Shown: piece by piece, positions 1 to 5,831 of the stretch
How positions within the stretch are numbered: the first letter of the stretch is position 1
How the letters are laid out: every line of letters begins with the position of its first letter
Assembly: GCA_910586435.1 (NCBI GenBank)
Contig: CAJUGT010000091.1
Coordinates: 1 to 16,529, forward strand
From: an uncultured Acetatifactor sp.
GTDB taxonomy: Bacteria > Bacillota > Clostridia > Lachnospirales > Lachnospiraceae
Direction of reading: 5' to 3'
DNA length: 16,529 nucleotides
Program-made: the position numbers and the translations under genes
Notes under the pieces: generated by a model
What the model was told of the DNA's origin: nothing
Databases searched by the model: none
Seen by the model: only the letters and a program-made list of their open reading frames with translations

Positions 1-2
1 TT

Positions 3-200
3 GAGAATAATACACTGCCTGCAATGAAAATATGTGGATTGTTGATTTTGGGCATCATGAGCGCAACAATAGGATTTTTATATGAAAATAACAAAATAAA
101 AAAATGGAATCCCGCAAGTACAAACTATAAAGCAAATAAGGCAAGCATGGTCAGTTTATTACTATGTGTAATAATGTATGGACTTATATGCGTTATATAA
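3..200 (+). CDS. C-terminal part of a small membrane protein (5' truncated by window edge)
   Basis: An open frame enters the window at base 3 without a start and ends at TAA 198-200, leaving 65 residues. Two hydrophobic stretches are visible: residues about 10-27 (GLLILGIMSATIGFLY) and 51-65 at the very C-terminus (SLLLCVIMYGLICVI). They are separated by a polar, lysine- and asparagine-rich loop. The pattern is that of the end of a polytopic or two-helix membrane protein. The AT-rich codon use differs from the GC-richer glycosidase genes further on. I do not recognise the family, and function cannot be inferred. Confidence 0.5.
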   Translation, partial: ENNTLPAMKICGLLILGIMSATIGFLYENNKIKKWNPASTNYKANKASMVSLLLCVIMYGLICVI

Positions 201-466
201 GATGTGTGAAGCATTTTCTGACTGCTTCCTTCAACGCAGAGCCGATGCCCACCGGACATCTTGCGCTCTGCGAAGGGTATTGTCTGTCTTGCGACAGCCA
301 AAAGTGGAAAATGTTCCATGTCTGATGGCAAACTTTCCACTCATTTCGTTTTATTCTTCCTCGTCCAATTCAAATACTTTCAAATACGCAGGGAGCGATT
401 CCCCCATCCCGGCCGCCGTCTCTTTTGCTGCCATAGAACAACCCCGGAAGCTCACTCAATCCCTTC
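201..466. other. Intergenic region with three successive hairpins, no convincing gene
   Basis: Between the truncated membrane protein and the blaI promoter there is no frame I trust. The stretch holds three inverted repeats in series: CGCAGAGC 235-242 with GCTCTGCG 265-272 (inner GATG/CATC); CTGTC 284-288 with GACAG 293-297 around a TTGC loop; and AGTGGAAA 303-310 with TTTCCACT 334-341 (inner GTT/AAC and CCAT/ATGG). It could be a compound terminator, a palindromic REP-like repeat or a small structured RNA. A short minus-strand frame lies at 351-434. Confidence 0.5.
351..434 (-). CDS. Possible 27-residue acidic small ORF or gene remnant
   Basis: On the minus strand an ATG at 434-432 opens 27 codons ending with TAA at 353-351. 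The peptide begins MAAKETAAGMGESLPAYLK and ends in an acidic run (DEEE). A GTG at 455 in the same frame could extend it to 34 residues, directly after an in-frame TGA. The composition looks like a genuine soluble protein terminus rather than a random shadow, but no clear ribosome site was found. It may be the 3' remnant of a deleted gene. The hairpin at 303-341 would lie just downstream of its stop. Confidence 0.2.
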   Translation of the reverse strand: MAAKETAAGMGESLPAYLKVFELDEEE

Positions 467-495
467 TTGACAAATTGGTTTATATCATGTAAACT
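467..495 (+). promoter_or_regulatory. Sigma-A type promoter of the blaI-M56 operon
   Basis: A perfect -35 TTGACA (467-472) is followed after 17 bp by TAAACT (490-495), a 4/6 match to the -10 consensus. Initiation near 502 would put the BlaI operator at the transcription start. Confidence 0.6.
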
Positions 496-505
496 AAAGG
501 TAGGC

Positions 506-516
506 TACATGTTGTA
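506..516. promoter_or_regulatory. Putative BlaI operator (TACA-N3-TGTA)
   Basis: The perfect dyad TACA TGT TGTA lies just downstream of the promoter and before blaI. BlaI/MecI repressors are known to bind TACA/TGTA dyads and to repress their own operons, so autoregulation is the natural reading. The exact site is inferred from motif and position only. Confidence 0.6.
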
Positions 517-544
517 AACCACTGTTAAAAAGGAGCACAATCTT

Positions 545-904
545 ATGGAACAATACAAATTGGGAGAAGTTGAATCCAGCTTTGCGGCTCTGATCTGGGA
601 TAACGAACCATTAAGCTCCGGTCAGCTGGTAAAGCTCTGTGAGGAAAAACTGTCTTGGAAAAAATCCACTACCTACACCGTTCTGCGTCGGTTATGCCAG
701 AAAGGTATCTTTCAGAATCAGGATGGTATGGTGACTTCTATGATAAGCAGAGAGGATTATTCCGCTCTTCGCAGCGAAGAATTTTTAAACCAGGCTTTTG
801 AAGGTTCTCTGCCCAAATTTCTTGCCGCATTTTCCCGGCGAAAGAAACTTACAGAGGAAGAGATACAAAAGCTTCAGCAGCTCATTCAGGAGAACAGGAG
901 GTGA
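545..904 (+). CDS. BlaI/MecI/CopY-family transcriptional repressor
   Basis: This 119-residue protein has the usual BlaI/MecI length (about 120-130). The N-terminal winged helix spans residues about 5-70: an ALIWDNEPLSSGQLVKLCEE helix-turn-helix entry, then a SWKKSTTYTVLRRLCQKG recognition helix and the wing. The C-terminal helical half (about 71-119) is the dimerisation and protease-cleavage region in the family. The start ATG follows AAAAAGGAG. The stop TGA at 902-904 overlaps the ribosome site of the next gene, so the two are co-transcribed and probably translationally linked. By family knowledge it represses its own operon until the downstream M56 sensor triggers its inactivation. Whether beta-lactam or another cell-wall stress is the signal cannot be seen; no beta-lactamase is in the window. 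Confidence 0.9.
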   Translation: MEQYKLGEVESSFAALIWDNEPLSSGQLVKLCEEKLSWKKSTTYTVLRRLCQKGIFQNQDGMVTSMISREDYSALRSEEFLNQAFEGSLPKFLAAFSRRKKLTEEEIQKLQQLIQENRR

Positions 905-908
905 AGGG

Positions 909-2429
909 ATGCATACATTGTTTTTGACATTGCTTCGGATGAGCATGACAGCAAGTTTGGTCATCTTAATAGTACTTGTGCTGAGAGTATTTTTGCGCAG
1001 GATGCCCAAAGTATTTTCTTATGTCTTATGGGCGGCGGTTTTATTCCGGCTATTTTGTCCGGTGGCACCCGAAAGTCCTGTGAGCCTGATTCCGTCCAGG
1101 GACATATCTATGGAACAGAACAGGCAATTGGAAAGCGGACCATCCCAAACTGCCACGAACAATACGCCTGCATCTCAGTTAGCACCGGATTCATCCGGGG
1201 ATGCCATCCTACCTGAGAAAGGCAGAAGCGAAGATACCGGCATGCTGCTGGTAATTATGGAAATTGTCTGGCTGTCAGGATGTATTGTATTATTGTTATA
1301 CGGCCTGCTCTCTCTGCTTCGCCTGCGGCGGCAACTGGCGGAGGCAGTTCCGGTATCAGAAGACAGACGTGTCATGAAAGGGGATCACATTCAGTCTCCC
1401 TTTGTGATAGGAGTATTTCGCCCTCAAATATTTATGCCCTCCCATTTGTCTCCCCAGGAGCGGGAATACATTCTGCTTCATGAGCACACGCATATTCGGC
1501 ATGGAGACCATATCTTCCGTACATTGGCCTGGCTGGCACTGGTACTTCACTGGTTCAATCCACTGGTATGGCTGGCTTTCTACCTGGCCGGCAAAGACAT
1601 GGAAATGTGCTGTGACGAAACGGTGCTTGGGCGTCTGGGACAGAATATTCGGGCGGATTACGCCGCTTCCCTTCTGAGAATTTCCGCCGGGAAACGTCTT
1701 CCGTCCGGCCCTCTGGCCTTTGGCAATGGTGAATTGCAAAGTCGTATCACCAATGTGCTTCAGTATAAAAAGGTGGCGCCCTGGCTGCTGGTTCCCACAA
1801 TGGCCCTTGTGCTGGCGGCAGGTACGGCACTCATCACAAATCGCACATGGAAAACGGCAGAAACGCTTCCCACCCCTGATTTGAATCGCAATGGCATAGG
1901 GGAGGAACTGCGTGTGACGCAGCTGGACGGCGAGGGACTTCGTTTAGAAATTTTAGAAAACGGAGAAACCTTGTTTGAGGAAGAAGGGTATTTTGCCCAT
2001 ACCGGCTGGAATGCGCTCTTTCTGTGTACTCTGGATGGCCGGGATTACCTTCTTCGGTATGAACCTGTCATGAATCAGGGAAACGCAGCTTACAGCTACG
2101 AACTTTTTACACTTGAAAACGGTCAGGAGACAACAGTACAGTCCGATATGATTTCTTTTGACATTCATATTGGTTCTCCTATCCATTCCGGTTTCGCGCC
2201 GGAAGAGATTGCCTCATTTATGGAGACTCTAAACGGTCTGCTTTCACAAAGCATCCCGTTAATCAATACTGATAAAAACCTTCTTAAGACTTTTGAAGAG
2301 GAAGGAAAGCTCATGGACAATTTGTGGTGGCTTGACCACTGGGAAAGCAAATTTGTACGTGATCCCTCCAAGTCCCTGTTGGAAAATCTGCGGAATTTTC
2401 AAGCCGCCATGGAACAGGCGCAGCCATAA
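909..2429 (+). CDS. M56-family (BlaR1/MecR1-like) membrane sensor metallopeptidase
   Basis: This 506-residue protein starts at ATG 909, set by AGGAGG at 896-901 with a 7-nt spacer; longer upstream starts would run into blaI. Hydrophobic segments near residues 8-30, 34-50, 111-139, 203-226 and 288-309 give a polytopic membrane protein. The zinc-protease motif HEHTH is at 191-195 in the cytoplasmic loop, followed by the family's KDMEMCCDE block (229-237) that supplies the third metal ligand. In this family a signal sensed outside activates the protease, which inactivates the paired BlaI. After the last helix the extracellular part (about 312-506) has no penicillin-binding SxxK/SxN pattern. It instead carries DLNRNGIGEE-type and WNALFLCTLDGRDYLL segments, so the ligand is probably not a classical BlaR1 beta-lactam acylation. 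Confidence 0.85.
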   Translation: MHTLFLTLLRMSMTASLVILIVLVLRVFLRRMPKVFSYVLWAAVLFRLFCPVAPESPVSLIPSRDISMEQNRQLESGPSQTATNNTPASQLAPDSSGDAILPEKGRSEDTGMLLVIMEIVWLSGCIVLLLYGLLSLLRLRRQLAEAVPVSEDRRVMKGDHIQSPFVIGVFRPQIFMPSHLSPQEREYILLHEHTHIRHGDHIFRTLAWLALVLHWFNPLVWLAFYLAGKDMEMCCDETVLGRLGQNIRADYAASLLRISAGKRLPSGPLAFGNGELQSRITNVLQYKKVAPWLLVPTMALVLAAGTALITNRTWKTAETLPTPDLNRNGIGEELRVTQLDGEGLRLEILENGETLFEEEGYFAHTGWNALFLCTLDGRDYLLRYEPVMNQGNAAYSYELFTLENGQETTVQSDMISFDIHIGSPIHSGFAPEEIASFMETLNGLLSQSIPLINTDKNLLKTFEEEGKLMDNLWWLDHWESKFVRDPSKSLLENLRNFQAAMEQAQP

Positions 2430-2456
2430 TCTGACGGCTTGTTTCCGACACAGACA

Positions 2457-2477
2457 AAACATGCTAAGAGCGTGTTT
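2457..2477 (-). terminator. Hairpin between convergent genes, likely terminator
   Basis: AAACATGC (2457-2464) and GCGTGTTT (2470-2477) form an 8-bp stem with one G-T pair around a TAAGA loop. On the minus strand the stem ends in TTTT followed by GTCT, so it can terminate the GH78 transcript. The plus strand lacks a T-run. It overlaps the GH78 stop codon by two bases. Confidence 0.4.
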
Positions 2478-4737
2478 AATGATTGGGTTCCGCAATTTTA
2501 GAGCTGTATTCATAGCTGCCGGCCTCTAACATATGCACAGTGCCATCCGGCAGGGTAAGTCTGGTCTCAACGGGGGTGGAAAGCCGCAGTGTGACATTCT
2601 CTCCTTCCACCTGCCAGCCCACCCTGATTTCTCCGGCTCTGCTGCGATATCCGCCTTCCACATGCCCCAGACGCCCGTCCACAAAGGGATGCAGATTCAC
2701 CCTGGCATAGCCCGGCTCCATGGGCTGAATTCCCAGGATATAGCGATAATAGAATTCCCCCACACTGCCAAAGGAATAGTGATTGAAGGACACCATATTG
2801 TCGCCGCTCATTTTTGTCTCGTTGACCGTACCATCAGGCCGCAGAGCATCCCAACGCTCCCAGGTGGTGGTGGCGCCGCAGTTCACCTGATACAGCCAGC
2901 CAGGACACTTTTCATTCAGCAGCAAGTCATAGGCCAGCCGGCTCTGTCCATGATCCGCCAATAGAGGAAGCAGATGTTCTGTGGCAAAAAAACCTGTCTG
3001 CATCCCCTCTGCCCGCAGCTTTTTCACCAGTTTTTCAAAACAGGCATCCCACAGCTCTCCCCTGGGAATGACCATTTGCAGAGCCATGACATAGGCCCCC
3101 TGATAATCGTCCTTCATGGCCCCATCCTTTTTCACAAAGGCCTTCAGGTAGGCCGAAGTAGTTTTATCCAGTTGTATGTGATAACGCTCCTCATCCTCCG
3201 GCTTGCCCAACATCCTTGCTGTCTCCGACAAAATGCGCAGATCATTGACAATAAAAGCGTTGGATACAGGCCCGTTGTGCATGGCCATGTACTTTACATC
3301 CTTGCCCGGCGCCAGCCAATCCCCCAGACTGGGACTCACCCACAAATCCTTTTTCCCCATCAGCCCCTTTCCCATGTGCCGAATCTCACATTCCACATGG
3401 GTTTTCATGCTCTCATACTGCTGCCGCAAATGGTGGGTGGTGCCATACTGCTGCCACATCATCCATGGAAGGATGGTCACTGCGTTGCCCCAGCCCAGCA
3501 TACTCATAAATCCCACACCCTCCGGCCCCCGGGCAGGTACCACCGGAGCCACATAGCCTTCGGAATTGTCCATCTGTGTAAAGCGAATATCCCGCAGGAA
3601 CTTCGCCAAAAACTCCTCCGTGTCATAATTATAAGCGCCTGTCAGGGCAAACACATGACCATCCCCCGTATATCCCATACGCTCATCCCGCTGAGGGCAG
3701 TCCGTAGGTACTTCCAGATAGTTGCTGCGCTGTCCCCACACCTGGTTGCGATACAACTGTTCCACCTTTTGGTTGCCGCAGACAAAATCCCCTGTGCGTC
3801 TCATCTGGCTGTGCAGCACATAGGCGGTTAAAAGCCCCTCCCTGTATGGCACCCCTGACAATTCCACATATCGAAATCCCATGAAGCTGAAACGGGGGCG
3901 GTACTTTCTTGTTTCCTTTCCCCTGTAATATACAGTTTCCGCTTTGGCCCTGCGCAGGTTGGCAGTGTACAGACTGCCATCCCCATTTAATATTTCCCCA
4001 TGGCGCAATCTGAGCATATCTCCCTGCATGCAGGTCGGGTCAATCTCCACGAAGCCAGCAAAATTCTGGCCAAAGTCAATGATGGTCACATCTCCCCGGC
4101 AAGTGACATTTTTCACTGGCATCTCTTCCTGAACCTTGGTATAAAGAATTCCCTCCTCTAAGACTTCCGGAATCTTCCCGGTATAGGCAGCCGGACGAAC
4201 CACTCCGCTCTCTGATTTTGCTTCCCTTTCACTCTCCGGGGCTTTTTCGTCCAACAATTCTCCATGATAGATTTCGCCATCATAGAATCCTGCATATTCA
4301 TACTGGCTCTCCTGTATGCTCACTGTGCCGTCATTGCTGGAGAAGACTTCCGTGCCCTCCTCCGTCTCCACTGTCAGAATCCAGGCCACCGCAGACTGCT
4401 CTCCATAAATCTGACACTTGTTGTCAAAAGTATAGCGCCCGCAGTACCAGCCCTGACCCAGATAGATTCTCAGAGTATTGTCCCCGGCTGCCAGCATGTG
4501 GGTCACATCGTAGGTCTGGGCCTGAAGCAGATGATGATAGTAAGTATATCCGGGAGCAAACATAATATCTCCCACCTTCTCACCGTTTACTTCCGCCTCG
4601 TAAACCCCTAAAGCAGTGATGCGCAAAAGGGCTTTTTTCACCCCAGCCACATGAATTTTCTGCAAAAATACATCAACCGCCCCCTCTACATAGGGGCGAT
4701 CTGCCCGGATAAATTGCGTTCTCAGCTCTTCATACAT
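2476..4737 (-). CDS. GH78 alpha-L-rhamnosidase, intracellular
   Basis: This is a 753-residue enzyme predicted to remove terminal alpha-L-rhamnose from glycosides. The start at 4737 is chosen for an AAGGAGG site 8 nt upstream; a TTG 23 codons earlier has no such site. Domain order: the rhamnosidase N-terminal beta domain (about 30-165, with ALGVYEAEVNGEKVGD and LGQGWYCGRY), a linking beta domain (about 205-310), the (alpha/alpha)6 catalytic barrel (about 315-650, with PTDCPQRDERMGYTGDG at 344-360 and TTWERWDAL near 624-632), and a C-terminal beta domain to 753. The DER...GD acidic block carries the catalytic residues in the family; the usual GW is GY here. No signal peptide is visible. It is shorter than many GH78 enzymes because extra N-terminal beta modules are absent. 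It is last in the minus-strand cluster, 205 bp after the epimerase. Confidence 0.92.
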   Translation of the reverse strand: MYEELRTQFIRADRPYVEGAVDVFLQKIHVAGVKKALLRITALGVYEAEVNGEKVGDIMFAPGYTYYHHLLQAQTYDVTHMLAAGDNTLRIYLGQGWYCGRYTFDNKCQIYGEQSAVAWILTVETEEGTEVFSSNDGTVSIQESQYEYAGFYDGEIYHGELLDEKAPESEREAKSESGVVRPAAYTGKIPEVLEEGILYTKVQEEMPVKNVTCRGDVTIIDFGQNFAGFVEIDPTCMQGDMLRLRHGEILNGDGSLYTANLRRAKAETVYYRGKETRKYRPRFSFMGFRYVELSGVPYREGLLTAYVLHSQMRRTGDFVCGNQKVEQLYRNQVWGQRSNYLEVPTDCPQRDERMGYTGDGHVFALTGAYNYDTEEFLAKFLRDIRFTQMDNSEGYVAPVVPARGPEGVGFMSMLGWGNAVTILPWMMWQQYGTTHHLRQQYESMKTHVECEIRHMGKGLMGKKDLWVSPSLGDWLAPGKDVKYMAMHNGPVSNAFIVNDLRILSETARMLGKPEDEERYHIQLDKTTSAYLKAFVKKDGAMKDDYQGAYVMALQMVIPRGELWDACFEKLVKKLRAEGMQTGFFATEHLLPLLADHGQSRLAYDLLLNEKCPGWLYQVNCGATTTWERWDALRPDGTVNETKMSGDNMVSFNHYSFGSVGEFYYRYILGIQPMEPGYARVNLHPFVDGRLGHVEGGYRSRAGEIRVGWQVEGENVTLRLSTPVETRLTLPDGTVHMLEAGSYEYSSKIAEPNH

Positions 4738-4845
4738 GACTGCAACCTCCTTTTTTCCATCCCCCAATACATACCCTTGCCCTGTCCGGTCCGTGGCTTT
4801 TTTCAAAAACCATTGGCACTACCTTCATCTACCACATCGGGGAAT

Positions 4846-4916
4846 CATTTTTTCTGATTTCATTTTTCTGATTTCATTTTTCGGATTTCATTTTTGAAAC
4901 TTAATTTTTCCGCATT
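4846..4916. repeat. Five-copy 14-bp tandem repeat (CATTTTTCTGATTT type)
   Basis: Units start at 4846 (15 bp), 4861, 4875, 4889 and 4903. The first three are nearly identical (CATTTTTCTGATTT, with one CGG variant); the last two are degenerate (CATTTTTGAAACTT, AATTTTTCCGCATT). On the minus strand each good unit reads ATGAAATCAGAAAA. The array lies in the untranslated gap upstream of the rhamnosidase. Confidence 0.8.
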
Positions 4917-4926
4917 CATTTCTTCC

Positions 4927-4956
4927 GGCGCTTCAAAGCGTTTCAAGGCGATTCAA
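4927..4956. repeat. Three-copy 10-bp repeat at the 3' end of the epimerase gene
   Basis: GGCGCTTCAA, AGCGTTTCAA and GGCGATTCAA follow one another without gaps (4927, 4937, 4947). The array spans the epimerase stop codon at 4943-4945, so one copy and part of another are coding. Confidence 0.6.
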
Positions 4957-5800
4957 AATGGCTGTTCATAAATGCCGCGCTGCGCTCAAGGCTTTTTATG
5001 GGACTTTTCTCAATCCAGTTGCGGTGGCTTTCCAGTATCACCGCCTCCACCCCCGCCGTTTTTGCCTTCCGGGAAAGCTCCTCCAGGGGCATGGCGCCAT
5101 CCCCCAGTTCCATGCTGTCACTTTTTAAAATCGGCGTCATACAAGGCCCCTGCTGCCGGGTTCCCCTGTCATTGATATGCCACAGTTTCATCCTGCCGCC
5201 CAGCGCATCCATCACTGCCAATGGATTCGCCCCGCACTCGGCGCACCAATAACTGTCAAACTCAAAATTCACGGCATCTGGGTCCGTCTCCGAAAGCAGC
5301 AGTTCATAGGCGTTCTGTCCGGGCGCCACCTGAAGAAACTCGCAGTTGTGATTGTGATAAAGAAGTGCCACACCCTGTTTTTTCAGAGCATTTCCGGCTT
5401 TGTTCAGTCTCTGTGCCAGGTTTTTCACTGCTTCTGAATCCCCATAAGGAAAGCGGTACATTCCTGTAATGACAATTTTATCCGTACCAAATTTTATGGC
5501 TTCCTGTGCTGCATCCTCCGGATTCCTCTCCACACTGCCCAGGTCCTGATGAATGGACACCACCTTGAGTCCGCTGTCATTGACCAGCCGCAGCCAGTCC
5601 AGTTTGCCGCCGCTTCCCACGGGCATCCCGGCGGCTCTGGTCATGAGCCGCACCATCATACCACTGGGATGAATCATAAATCCGCAGAGTTCAATTCCGT
5701 TATATCCCACGTTTTTCATTTTTCTCATAGTATCCGCCGCCTGGACTTCCTTGTTCATCACCGTTCCCAGCATAAATTGCTGCACTGCTTTGATTGGCAT
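4943..5800 (-). CDS. Sugar (phosphate) isomerase/epimerase, xylose-isomerase-like TIM barrel
   Basis: This 285-residue protein is the usual length for the AP-endonuclease-2/IolE-like TIM-barrel superfamily. I chose the start at 5800 because AGGAG (5809-5813) is 8 nt away, against 2 nt for the ATG at 5806. The metal-site pattern is recognisable: YHNHNCEF (His149, His151, Glu154), EFDSYWCAECGANP (Asp182), LWHINDR (His208), a MELGDG segment and VILESH (Glu257). These ligands normally hold one divalent metal for ketose/aldose isomerisation or epimerisation. No signal peptide is visible. It starts 31 nt after the GH2 stop, so it is in the same operon, and it probably acts on a sugar released by the neighbouring glycosidases. 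Substrate is unknown. The superfamily also includes lyases acting on 3-keto-glycosides, but no partner oxidoreductase lies in this window. Confidence 0.85.
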   Translation of the reverse strand: MPIKAVQQFMLGTVMNKEVQAADTMRKMKNVGYNGIELCGFMIHPSGMMVRLMTRAAGMPVGSGGKLDWLRLVNDSGLKVVSIHQDLGSVERNPEDAAQEAIKFGTDKIVITGMYRFPYGDSEAVKNLAQRLNKAGNALKKQGVALLYHNHNCEFLQVAPGQNAYELLLSETDPDAVNFEFDSYWCAECGANPLAVMDALGGRMKLWHINDRGTRQQGPCMTPILKSDSMELGDGAMPLEELSRKAKTAGVEAVILESHRNWIEKSPIKSLERSAAFMNSHFESP

Positions 5801-5831
5801 ATTCATCGCTCCTTTTTACCCCCACCGCAAA

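Noticed and set aside
2974..3831. 285-codon plus-strand open frame
   Set aside because: It lies entirely antisense to the GH78 gene, has no ribosome site and a shadow-like His/Pro/Cys-rich composition.
4927..4956. Catabolite-repression (cre) site in TTGAAACGCTTTGAA
   Set aside because: The spacing between TG, AA and CG is one base short of the cre consensus, and the sequence is explained by the 10-bp tandem repeat.
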